A DNA stretch of 64,000 bases from Clostridium sp. chh4-2. GTDB lineage: Bacteria > Bacillota > Clostridia > Lachnospirales > Lachnospiraceae. A model generated the notes under the pieces. It was not told where the DNA came from. It saw nothing but the letters and a program-made list of their open reading frames with translations, and did not search any database. Positions 26,876 to 35,078 of this stretch are shown piece by piece. The stretch is taken from contig NZ_PKUU01000008.1 in the NCBI RefSeq assembly GCF_002899675.1, positions 1 through 64,000 of the forward strand, read 5' to 3'. The translations under genes were made by a program, and so were the position numbers. Every line of letters starts with the position of its first letter. Within the stretch, counting starts at the first letter, position 1.

Positions 26876-28600
26876 ATGAAACTGAGTAAACTTGTAGGCG
26901 ACCGTTTTAGGGAACGTCCCGGAGACTGTGTGGTGGACAGCCATGCGATTATGATCCGCGGCGGCTATATGAAGTATGTGGCAAACGGTATTTTCTCCTC
27001 CTATATGCCGTTAAAGAGGATTACACGGAAAATTGAACAGATTATCAGGGAGGAAATGGACGCGATCGACGGGCAGGAGGTTCAGTTTCCGGTGGTGATG
27101 CCGGCAGCTTTATGGCAGGAATCGGGAAGATATGAGAGTATCGGGCGGGAACTGGTGCGTTTTTCGGACAGAAACGACAGCCCGCTTGTGCTGGGCATGA
27201 CCCATGAGGAAGCAGCGGTTCAGCTTGTGCGGGAATATGGACAAAGTTACATGAAATATCCGTTTATGATTTATCAGATTCAGACGAAATTCCGCGACGA
27301 AGCCCGCCCGCGGGCCGGACTGATCCGCGTCCGTGAATTCACGATGAAGGATGCGTATTCGTTCCACACAAGCCAGGAGGATTTGGAAGAATACTATGCA
27401 CGGTGTTTTAAAGCATATGAGAGGATTTATAAGAGGGCGGGACTGCCGGAGGTGATCTCCGTAGCCTCCGATTCCGGCATGATGGGCGGTAATATTTCCC
27501 ATGAATTCATGCTCCTGACCCCAATCGGAGAGGATTCCATCGCCATATGCGGTGAATGCGGCTACCGGGCCAACATGGAAGCGGCGGAATCGGTGGTTCG
27601 GAATCAGAAGGATGAGGTGTCTCAGGAACTGACCCTTGTTCATACGCCTGACATCCATACGATTGAAGATGTCTGCAGATTTCTGGGGACCGATGAAAAA
27701 ACGTCCTGCAAAGCCGTTGTTTATCAAAGAAATTCGGATGACAAATATATCGTTTTATTCATCCGGGGGGATCTGGAAGTTAATGAGACAAAACTGACAA
27801 ATTATCTGGGATGCGAAATTTATCCGGCGGTTATCACGGAGGAATGCGGCCTGAATGCAGGATATATCGGACCTTACCATTTAGATGGAGATTTTATTGT
27901 GCTCTATGACCGTTCGCTTGAGGGAACTAATAATCTTTCCTGCGGCGCAAATATTCCGGAATACCATTATACGGGCCTGGATATGGAGCGCGATCTGGCG
28001 GAAGCGGAATATCACGACTTTGCCAAGATTCAGGAGGGCGGAATCTGCCCCCACTGCGGCAAGCCGGCCATTAGTATTTCACGGGGAATTGAAGTGGGAA
28101 ATATCTTCCAGTTGGGGACAAAGTATACAAAATCCATGGATATGACTTATACGGACAAAGACGGAAGCGTGCAGAATCCGATTATGGGATGTTACGGAAT
28201 TGGCGTGGGACGTCTGGCGGCAGCCGTATGCGAGACGCATCACGATGATTTCGGCCCCATATGGCCGATGTCGATCGCTCCATGGCAGGTTCATCTCTGC
28301 GCGGTGCGCACAGACAACCCGGATATCAGATCATATGCGGATAAACTGTACGAAGAGCTGCAGAGTAGGGGATTGGAAGTCATCTACGACGACCGTTCTG
28401 TAAGCGCAGGCGTTATGTTCTCTGATGCCGATTTGTTAGGCGTTCCCGTAAGAGCTGTGGTCAGCCCGAGAAATATGAAGCAGGGGCAGGTGGAAATCGT
28501 GTCAAGAGATAAGAGCATTTCTTTAAATGTACCAATGGAATCAGCAGCCGAGCGGGTGCAGCAGGTGGTTTCTGATTTAAAAAAGCAGAGTGATATTTAG
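26876..28600 (+). CDS. proS: prolyl-tRNA synthetase, bacterial type
   Basis: A 574-aa class II aminoacyl-tRNA synthetase: catalytic core with MGMTHEEA-type motif (GMTHEEAAVQLVREY), motif 2 TKFRDEARPRAGLIRVREF, an inserted YbaK-like editing domain (about 230-380, TSCKAVVYQ ... LFIRGDLEVNETKL), motif 3 GCYGIGVGRL and the anticodon-binding domain (about 465-574). It charges tRNA-Pro. It follows the AraC gene by 25 bp with its own GGAGG and has no T-box leader. Placement of a housekeeping gene between a sugar regulator and its transporter is odd. Confidence 0.95.
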   Translation: MKLSKLVGDRFRERPGDCVVDSHAIMIRGGYMKYVANGIFSSYMPLKRITRKIEQIIREEMDAIDGQEVQFPVVMPAALWQESGRYESIGRELVRFSDRNDSPLVLGMTHEEAAVQLVREYGQSYMKYPFMIYQIQTKFRDEARPRAGLIRVREFTMKDAYSFHTSQEDLEEYYARCFKAYERIYKRAGLPEVISVASDSGMMGGNISHEFMLLTPIGEDSIAICGECGYRANMEAAESVVRNQKDEVSQELTLVHTPDIHTIEDVCRFLGTDEKTSCKAVVYQRNSDDKYIVLFIRGDLEVNETKLTNYLGCEIYPAVITEECGLNAGYIGPYHLDGDFIVLYDRSLEGTNNLSCGANIPEYHYTGLDMERDLAEAEYHDFAKIQEGGICPHCGKPAISISRGIEVGNIFQLGTKYTKSMDMTYTDKDGSVQNPIMGCYGIGVGRLAAAVCETHHDDFGPIWPMSIAPWQVHLCAVRTDNPDIRSYADKLYEELQSRGLEVIYDDRSVSAGVMFSDADLLGVPVRAVVSPRNMKQGQVEIVSRDKSISLNVPMESAAERVQQVVSDLKKQSDI

Positions 28601-28610
28601 TAAAATGGCA

Positions 28611-28667
28611 GCAGTCAGCTTAGGAGGATGCATTGTTTATCCATTCCTGGCTGGCTGCATTTTTTTA
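28611..28667 (+). terminator. terminator after proS
   Basis: GCAGTCAGC (28611-28619) and GCTGGCTGC (28650-28658), one G.T wobble, followed by ATTTTTTT. Confidence 0.8.
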
Positions 28668-28865
28668 CTTAAACCACGGTTTCTTATGCATTCATGGGGG
28701 AATAAAAGTAAAAAAATGAGAAGAAAGTAAAAAATTGAAAGAGGAAAAAGTAAAAATCCGGCAACAAAATAGAATAGTGATTCTGGTAAAATCTTTCTGT
28801 AATGATATATTCAGGGTGCAGCAGCAATGAAGAATTAAAATAATGAGAACGGGAGGTATTGATTC

Positions 28866-30479
28866 GTGAGAAGAAAAAGACTGGCATGTTTGTGTTTGGG
28901 AGCCATGATGGCGCTCAGTACGGCAGGATGTGGAAAGAAGGCGGAGAGTCCGTCGCCGTCTGCATCGGGGGATGTTCAGAAAGAGGAGACTCAAAAAAGC
29001 GGGGATAAAACGGGGGGCAAGTTTACGTATTGGGTGGAAATGAACCCCAGTGCGGCAACGGTTGTTCAGAATTACGGGGATATCGAATACTTTAAGAAGC
29101 TTCAGGAAATCACAGGAACCCAGATTGAATTCATGCATCCGCCGGCAGGGCAGACGACGGAGCAGTTTAAGCTGTTGATCGCGTCCAGAAAGGATCTTCC
29201 GGACGTGGTATCGATCAACTGGCTGACTGAATATCCGGGAGGGCCTGAAAAGGCTGTAAAAGACGGAGTGATCATTGATTTGAACGATTACCTGGATCTG
29301 ATGCCTAATTATAAGGCATTTTTGGAATCTGATCCTGAGATCAAGAAGCAGTCCATCACAGATGAGGGGACGCTCTACGGTTTCCACGGCATCAATATGG
29401 AAAAGGTGAGAACCTGCGCCTGCGGACTGATTGCAAGGCAGGACTGGCTGGACGATTTGGGGCTGGAAGTGCCTGAGACCATCGATGAATGGGAAAATGC
29501 CCTGAGACTGTTTAAGGAAGAAAAAGGAGCGACGGCGCCGTTTACCGTTCAGTTGAAAGACTTCTTTAAATATAATCTGTTCAATGCCGCATATGGCATA
29601 ACCAATGAATTTTATCTGGATGAAAGCGGACAGGTGCAGTATGGTCCGATTCAGCCGGAATATAAAGAATACCTTACTACGATGAACCGCTGGTATCAGG
29701 AAGGTCTGATCGATCCTGATTTCGCATCCATCGATAAGAAAATCATCAGCTCCAACATGCTCAACGACAAGTCGGGCGTTGCATTCGGCTTCGTGGGAAG
29801 CGGCATGGGCACATGGCTTAACGCGGCAACCCAGGAAAATTACGCTCTTGTGGGATGTCCAAACCCTGTTCTTCACAAAGGGGATGAGGGGATGTTTTCA
29901 CCGGAATATAAGGGCAAAGTGCTGATTACAGCGGCTATCACAACCAATGCAAAAGACATTGAAAGCATTATTAAAACATTTGATTATCTGTATACGGAGG
30001 AAGGAAGACTTCTTAAAAACTTCGGCATCGAGGGCATGACCTATAATATGGTGGACGGAAAACCGGTATACAGCGATTTGATCACACATAACCCGGACGG
30101 CCTGGCTATCTCAGACGCCATGGCAAAATACATCCAGCCCAACTATCCGGGCGCAGGACAGGCCAATCTTCCTGAGTACATCGACCAGTATTATGCGGAA
30201 GAATCCCAGAAAGAGGCCAATGTTACCTTTAACAAGTTTTCCGAGGCATCGGCTAAATACTCCATGCCGCCTGTAACCGCTACAGCAGACGAAAGCAAGG
30301 AGCTGGGCAATATCATGTCTCAGATTTCAACTTACAGGGATGAAAAAGTGGTGGCATTTATCACCGGAGCGGATTCATTGGATCATTTCGACGATTTCGT
30401 GGCAGAGATCAAAAATCTTGGAATCGAAAGAGCGATTGAGATAAAAACAGCGAGTCTGGAACGCTATCAGGCACGTTAA
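28866..30479 (+). CDS. extracellular solute-binding lipoprotein, module 2
   Basis: 537 aa, lipobox STAGC (Cys22), Ser/Pro/Lys/Glu-rich linker and an LplA-type sugar-binding fold. It is a clear paralogue of the protein at 15392-17059 throughout its length. Translation starts with GTG at 28866, 7 bases after GGGAGGT. Together with the two permeases it should import the substrate of the downstream sulfatase, or the desulfated product if that enzyme acts outside. Confidence 0.88.
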   Translation: MRRKRLACLCLGAMMALSTAGCGKKAESPSPSASGDVQKEETQKSGDKTGGKFTYWVEMNPSAATVVQNYGDIEYFKKLQEITGTQIEFMHPPAGQTTEQFKLLIASRKDLPDVVSINWLTEYPGGPEKAVKDGVIIDLNDYLDLMPNYKAFLESDPEIKKQSITDEGTLYGFHGINMEKVRTCACGLIARQDWLDDLGLEVPETIDEWENALRLFKEEKGATAPFTVQLKDFFKYNLFNAAYGITNEFYLDESGQVQYGPIQPEYKEYLTTMNRWYQEGLIDPDFASIDKKIISSNMLNDKSGVAFGFVGSGMGTWLNAATQENYALVGCPNPVLHKGDEGMFSPEYKGKVLITAAITTNAKDIESIIKTFDYLYTEEGRLLKNFGIEGMTYNMVDGKPVYSDLITHNPDGLAISDAMAKYIQPNYPGAGQANLPEYIDQYYAEESQKEANVTFNKFSEASAKYSMPPVTATADESKELGNIMSQISTYRDEKVVAFITGADSLDHFDDFVAEIKNLGIERAIEIKTASLERYQAR

Positions 30480-30484
30480 ACCGG

Positions 30485-30513
30485 CAGGCAGGTTGGAGAT
30501 TTCAACCTGCCTG
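30485..30513 (+). other. intercistronic hairpin without U-tract
   Basis: CAGGCAGGTTG (30485-30495) and CAACCTGCCTG (30503-30513) form a perfect 11-bp stem with a 7-base loop. Without a T-run it is more likely an mRNA-stabilising structure behind the binding-protein gene than a terminator. It plays the position of the terminator at 17068-17131 in module 1. Confidence 0.75.
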
Positions 30514-30591
30514 TAACGAAAATCGGGGAAGTCTGCCATATGATATTCTGCCATGCGGCGGACAGTCTGCCCCACAGAAATGAGGAACGTT

Positions 30592-31515
30592 ATGGGTAAA
30601 AAAATCAAGATAAAGATACAGAGGGAATGGAACAGAAACAAATACCTCTATTTTCTTTCAGTGCCCTTTTTATTATATTACCTGATCTTCCATTATGGCC
30701 CGATGAGCGGCCTTTTGATGGCATTTCAGGATTACAGCATTGTGGATGGAATTTGGCACAGCCCGTTTATCGGACTGGAGAATTTCGTCCGTTTCTTCCA
30801 GAGCCAGTATTTTTGGCGGCTGCTGAGAAATACGCTTTTTTTAAGCATCCAGAATATCGCATGGGGATTTCCGGCTCCGCTTATCTTAGCGCTGCTGTTA
30901 AATGAAATCCGCAATGAAAAATTTAAACGGACGGTGCAGACCGTAACTTATCTGCCGCATTTCATCTCATTGGTGGTTGTATGCGGTATGCTGACCCAGT
31001 TTTTAGCGAGAGACGGGTTTATCACCAACATGCTGGTGAAGATCGGCCTGATAAGCCCTACCAACCTGCTGGGAATGAAGGAATATTTCAGAACCATTTA
31101 CATTACCAGCGGCATCTGGCAGGAGATCGGATGGGGAACCATCATCTATCTGGCGGCGTTAACCGGGGTGGATGAACAGCTTTACGAAGCGGCCAAAATC
31201 GACGGGGCCAACCGTTTCCGCTGTCTGGTCAATATCACCTTGCCGTCCATCGCGCCTACGATTATCATGCTTTTGATATTGCAGGTGGGGAAGGTGATGA
31301 GCGTTGGATTTGAAAAGATCATCTTATTATATAATCCCCAGACTTATGAAGTGGCTGACGTTTTGTCCAGTTACATCTACCGATACGGTTTGGGCGGCAG
31401 CTTTGATTATGGATATACGACGGCAATCGGTTTGTTTTCTTCTGTGATCAATTTTATTTTGGTGATATCCGCCAATAAAATCAGCAGGAAAATCACGGAA
31501 ACAAGTCTTTGGTAA
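30592..31515 (+). CDS. sugar ABC permease, LplB type, module 2
   Basis: About 307 aa, six helices, EAA loop LYEAAKIDGANRFRCLVNITL; closely parallels the permease at 17168-18091, including the C-terminal ETSLW. ATG 30592 follows TGAGGA; the frame opening at 30553 has no RBS. Confidence 0.88.
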   Translation: MGKKIKIKIQREWNRNKYLYFLSVPFLLYYLIFHYGPMSGLLMAFQDYSIVDGIWHSPFIGLENFVRFFQSQYFWRLLRNTLFLSIQNIAWGFPAPLILALLLNEIRNEKFKRTVQTVTYLPHFISLVVVCGMLTQFLARDGFITNMLVKIGLISPTNLLGMKEYFRTIYITSGIWQEIGWGTIIYLAALTGVDEQLYEAAKIDGANRFRCLVNITLPSIAPTIIMLLILQVGKVMSVGFEKIILLYNPQTYEVADVLSSYIYRYGLGGSFDYGYTTAIGLFSSVINFILVISANKISRKITETSLW

Positions 31516-31527
31516 AGGAGTGGGAGC

Positions 31528-32415
31528 ATGAGATATAAAAGTTCTTTAGGAGAACGCGTTTTTGATGTGTTAAATGTGGCAGGGCTCACACTTTTAATGG
31601 TTGTCACTCTGTATCCGGTTATCTACGTGGTGCTGGCCTCCTTCAGTGATTCCAATCAGCTGCTGGCCTACACCGGACTTTTGGTAAAGCCGCTGGGCTT
31701 TAATCTGGCTGCCTATAAAGCGGTACTGAAAAATCCGAACATTTTATCCGGCTATATGGTGACATTGTTTGTGGTTGTGGTCGGGACCTTTTTAAATGTG
31801 CTGACTACGGCGGTTTCGGCCTTTGTGCTGACCAGAAAAAGATTTCCGCTGAGCAAGGTATTTGTGTTGTTTTCCGTATTCACAATGTATTTCAGCGGTG
31901 GTATGATACCCAGATATTTATTTGTAAATGATACGCTGGGGTTGGGAAATAATGTGTGGGCGCTGATTCTGCCAGGGCTGATCTCCACCTATAATCTGAT
32001 CATTATGAAGAGCAATTTTGAATCCATACCGGACAGTTTGGAGGAGTCGGCCAGGATCGACGGGGCCAATGATATCGTCATTCTGTTCAGGATTATTTTG
32101 CCTCTGTCAAAGGCAATTCTTGCGGTAATGGTTCTGATGTACGGGGTGAGCCACTGGAACGCCTGGTTTGACGCGATGCTGTTTATCAGGACCAGAAGCC
32201 TTTACCCGCTGCAGATTATTTTACGGGAGATTTTAATTGCCAATTCTACGGAGAGCATGATGTCAGGCGGAGGCACGGGCGGCGATATTCAGGCTATCGG
32301 TGAGAGCATAAAGTATGCTACAATTGTAGTGGCTACCGTGCCGATTTTATGCGTTTACCCCTTTGTACAGAAATATTTTACAAAGGGAGTTATGTTAGGC
32401 GCAGTGAAAGGATAG
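31528..32415 (+). CDS. sugar ABC permease, YtcP type, module 2
   Basis: 295 aa, six helices, EAA loop LEESARIDGANDIVILFRIILPL; paralogue of 18103-18984 with the same C-terminal MLGAVKG-type ending. It lies 12 bp after the partner permease with AAAGGAG upstream. Confidence 0.88.
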   Translation: MRYKSSLGERVFDVLNVAGLTLLMVVTLYPVIYVVLASFSDSNQLLAYTGLLVKPLGFNLAAYKAVLKNPNILSGYMVTLFVVVVGTFLNVLTTAVSAFVLTRKRFPLSKVFVLFSVFTMYFSGGMIPRYLFVNDTLGLGNNVWALILPGLISTYNLIIMKSNFESIPDSLEESARIDGANDIVILFRIILPLSKAILAVMVLMYGVSHWNAWFDAMLFIRTRSLYPLQIILREILIANSTESMMSGGGTGGDIQAIGESIKYATIVVATVPILCVYPFVQKYFTKGVMLGAVKG

Positions 32416-32419
32416 GAAA

Positions 32420-33883
32420 ATGGAGAAGAAACCAAATGTAGTGATTATTATGGCGGACCAGCTGAGATACGATGTGATGGAAATGGGAATTACGCCCAAT
32501 ATCAGGAAGCTGGCGGATGAGGGAGTTGAGTTTACCAATTGTTATTGCGCGTGTCCGCTCTGCGTGCCGGCAAGGGGAGCATTTTTTACAGGCACCTACC
32601 CGAACCACAATGGAAGCCTGATCAATCCATGGGCGGAGGTGGACCGTGGATACGGTTCGGTTAAGGAAGGGATCAGCAATCTGTATACGATGATGGAAGA
32701 GGACTGGGACAGCATTCATTCGGGGAAACAGCATCTCTATACAGAGGGCACAAAGCTGGAAGACCGGGAAGACAGCAAGACGTATTTTGCGGCCACGGAC
32801 GACATCTATTTCAACCATCTGAAAACGGAAGGAAAGAGAAAGCCCGGCGGGCCAAACTTCCGTACTCTGGTTCCGGAGATGACGGAGGGGAAATTTACAA
32901 GAGCCGTCAGCTATTCCACGCCTGAAACGGGCTGTTATGAGGACGGATATGAGAATTTCTATGACGGTTATTATACGGAACAGGGCTTAAAGGCGTTAAA
33001 AAACAGGAATCGGGAAAAGCCATTGCTTCTGAACATGATGTATCTGGCGCCCCATCCGCCTTTTGATATCCCTCAGCCATGGTATTCCAGATTTGAAGAG
33101 GTGAACCTTCCTGAGAATGTGGGGGAATGGTACAGCAGGCAGTCTCCGCTTCAGATGTATAATCTGACCGGAGTGGTGGGCAGCAGATACAGCAGAGAAG
33201 AATGGGAACAGCCTTGGAAGGTTTATATGGGGCTGGTAAGCCTTTTGGACGACTGCGTGGGGAAGATTCAGGATGAACTGAAGAGTCAGGGAATCTACGA
33301 TGATTCGATCATAATTTTCACTTCGGATCATGGAGAAATGCTGGGTTCCCACAAGCTGTTCCAGAAGATGTGCATGTATGAGGAATCGGCGAAAACGCCT
33401 TTATACATAAAATTCCCTAAGGGATTTAAGGCCAGCCGGAAGGTATTCGATGAGCTGGTAAGCGGAATCGATGTATTTCCAACCCTCTGTGAATACCTGA
33501 ATCTGAAACCGGCTCATGAGGTGGACGGGCAGTCGCTTCTGCCGCTGATCGAGGGAAGAGAAACTAAGCTTCCAAGACAGGAAGCCTATATCCAGTTCGA
33601 CGGAAACGGAGCCAGATCGAATTTTCAGAGATGCGTGGTGAAGGATGGATATAAGCTGATTGTGGATTTATTTAAGGATGAGACGTTCTTAGAGCTGTAT
33701 CATGTGAAAGAGGACAGGCAGGAAAAGGTGAATCTGGCGTTTGATGAAGGGTATGATCAGATTACGGAAGAGCTGCTGGGGCTTTTGAAAGAACATATGG
33801 TTAAGACCGGGGATCAGATTGAGATTCTGGAGATTTGTTTGAAGGAATTCAGGGATAATTATAACCGCGGGTTTAAGAGATAG
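32420..33883 (+). CDS. Cys-type sulfatase (S1 family)
   Basis: A 487-aa cytoplasmic sulfatase without signal peptide. The active-site motif CVPAR is at residues 48-52; Cys48 must be oxidised to formylglycine, in anaerobes usually by the radical-SAM maturase anSME, which is not in this window. Metal-binding residues lie in IIMADQLRYD and FTSDHGEMLGSH. Intracellular sulfatases beside sugar importers typically remove O-sulfate from imported glycosaminoglycan disaccharides. It starts 4 bp after the permease stop and is the last gene of module 2. Confidence 0.9.
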   Translation: MEKKPNVVIIMADQLRYDVMEMGITPNIRKLADEGVEFTNCYCACPLCVPARGAFFTGTYPNHNGSLINPWAEVDRGYGSVKEGISNLYTMMEEDWDSIHSGKQHLYTEGTKLEDREDSKTYFAATDDIYFNHLKTEGKRKPGGPNFRTLVPEMTEGKFTRAVSYSTPETGCYEDGYENFYDGYYTEQGLKALKNRNREKPLLLNMMYLAPHPPFDIPQPWYSRFEEVNLPENVGEWYSRQSPLQMYNLTGVVGSRYSREEWEQPWKVYMGLVSLLDDCVGKIQDELKSQGIYDDSIIIFTSDHGEMLGSHKLFQKMCMYEESAKTPLYIKFPKGFKASRKVFDELVSGIDVFPTLCEYLNLKPAHEVDGQSLLPLIEGRETKLPRQEAYIQFDGNGARSNFQRCVVKDGYKLIVDLFKDETFLELYHVKEDRQEKVNLAFDEGYDQITEELLGLLKEHMVKTGDQIEILEICLKEFRDNYNRGFKR

Positions 33884-33891
33884 ATAACAGA

Positions 33892-33925
33892 AAGGGGAAC
33901 GGGATATTGCTCCGTTCCCTTTTTA
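33892..33925 (+). terminator. terminator of carbohydrate operon 2
   Basis: AAGGGGAACGG (33892-33902) and CCGTTCCCTTTTT (33912-33924), loop GATATTGCT. Confidence 0.88.
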
Positions 33926-33974
33926 GTGCCAGTTTTTAATTAACCTTGTTTTTTAATCTTTGAAAAGTCTTCTT

Positions 33975-34670
33975 TCACCGCAAAAAATACTGCGGATAAG
34001 TCTCCTTCGCCATAAAACTCATATCCAGCACCCGCTCCAAATGAACCGTAAGCGCTTTCTGAGCCCCCAGCAGGTCATGCTGTCCGATTGCATCCAGAAT
34101 TTCCTGATGCTGCTGGACAAGTGACGGCATCTTATGAGCAAAGGGAATCTCAAAATTCTTCCATCGTTTTACCTGAAGCATAGGCTCTTCGATCACCTTC
34201 AGGATGGTCTGTTTTCTCAGCCCTTTCAAAATCAGATCATGAAATTCATCATCCAGGCAGGAAAAATCAGATTCATATTTATCGTAACCGATAAAAGTTC
34301 TCTGCTTCACCATATTAGCTTCCATCTGTTTGATGACCTGTGCCAGCGCCTTTTTATCCAGATATTCAAACAGACCGAATATTGCCTCTTTTTCCACGCA
34401 GGTTCTAAGAAGCATCAGATCCCCGATATAATCCGTATCCAAATAGCTGACAAAAGTTCCCCTCTGTGGGTAAACGGCGGCCAGATTCAGTTGGACCAAA
34501 CGGCTGATGACGGCCCGTATGGTGGAACGGGTACAGGAATATTCGGAACAGAGCAGGTGTTCGCTGATTTTCTGCCCCGGTTTTAAATCCAGATTCAGGA
34601 TTCTGTATTTTATATTTTGAAATATTTCTTCAACAGGTATAGGCGGACCTTCCTTTGGCATGTATTCCAT
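33975..34670 (-). CDS. GntR-family regulator, FadR/FCD subfamily
   Basis: About 231 aa. The N-terminal winged helix (about 10-75; ISEHLLCSEYSCTRSTIRAVISRL) is followed by an all-helical FCD effector domain with probable metal-binding His in DDEFHDLIL, QQHQEIL and TVHLERVL. It is divergent from the dehydratase genes at 35079. FCD regulators bind sites with GT..AC halves, and TTGTCGACAA lies at 35043-35052, so it may regulate those genes. Start ATG 34670 (GAGG 9 bases upstream); a TTG lies one codon before. Confidence 0.85.
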   Translation of the reverse strand: MEYMPKEGPPIPVEEIFQNIKYRILNLDLKPGQKISEHLLCSEYSCTRSTIRAVISRLVQLNLAAVYPQRGTFVSYLDTDYIGDLMLLRTCVEKEAIFGLFEYLDKKALAQVIKQMEANMVKQRTFIGYDKYESDFSCLDDEFHDLILKGLRKQTILKVIEEPMLQVKRWKNFEIPFAHKMPSLVQQHQEILDAIGQHDLLGAQKALTVHLERVLDMSFMAKETYPQYFLR

Positions 34671-34699
34671 CAATTATTACCTCGTTTCCCAAGTTGAAT

Positions 34700-34850
34700 G
34701 TAACTATTCAGAGGGGGCATCTTCTTGCATGGCCTGCGGCCATACAAAAGCTGGAAGGTTCCTCCGATGTGAATATTGATATAAAAATCCTCTTACAAGC
34801 AAGCTTGACACTGATTTTTATATCAATATTCCCGTTCTCTGAACAGTTAC
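34700..34850. repeat. 151-bp nested inverted-repeat element
   Basis: The outer arms GTAACTATTCAGAG (34700-34713) and CTCTGAACAGTTAC (34837-34850) pair with one mismatch. Inside is a perfect 19-bp inverted repeat beginning GAATATTGATATAAAAA (34771-34789 and 34813-34831) and a small hairpin ATGGCC/GGCCAT (about 34729-34743). It fills most of the gap between the divergent regulator and dehydratase genes. It looks like a bounded MITE-like insertion or a structured leader; the sequence is unrelated to the 39.6 and 62 kb elements. Confidence 0.75.
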
Positions 34851-35000
34851 AGTTAAATATTAAATGCACAAAAGAGCAAGTAAATATATACATAAAAGTA
34901 TACAATATATTTTACCGGAAAGCCATACAAAGAAACTTCACCATATAAAAAATTATAGAAAAAATATAGAAGAAAAGCTTCCGGATTCTTAATCCCAATG

Positions 35001-35029
35001 TTGAAAAAAAATTAACAATATGGTATTCT
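35001..35029 (+). promoter_or_regulatory. sigma-A promoter of the dehydratase operon
   Basis: TTGAAA (35001-35006), 17-bp spacer, TATTCT (35024-35029). Position and spacing fit the gene start at 35079. Confidence 0.78.
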
Positions 35030-35040
35030 ATAGGTATAAA

Positions 35041-35054
35041 ACTTGTCGACAAGT
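35041..35054. promoter_or_regulatory. operator-like palindrome, probable GntR site
   Basis: ACTTGTCGACAAGT is a perfect 14-bp palindrome that begins about five bases after the predicted transcription start. Its TTGT..ACAA halves fit FCD-type GntR operators. A related TTGTATACTT occurs on the minus strand near 34895-34904. Repression by the adjacent GntR protein is the natural reading, by position and motif only. Confidence 0.65.
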
Positions 35055-35078
35055 AAACAAGATCAGGAGGAACATTTC

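Noticed and set aside
28601..28865. T-box or second riboswitch near proS
   Set aside because: No T-box motif (AGGGTGGNACCGCG) is present before proS or in the following gap, which has only a terminator.
28692..29876. 394-codon minus-strand frame
   Set aside because: Antisense to the module 2 binding-protein gene, which has signal peptide, RBS and paralogue support.
34655..34948. 97-codon plus-strand frame through the 151-bp repeat
   Set aside because: Covers an inverted repeat, lacks an RBS, and its translation is not protein-like.
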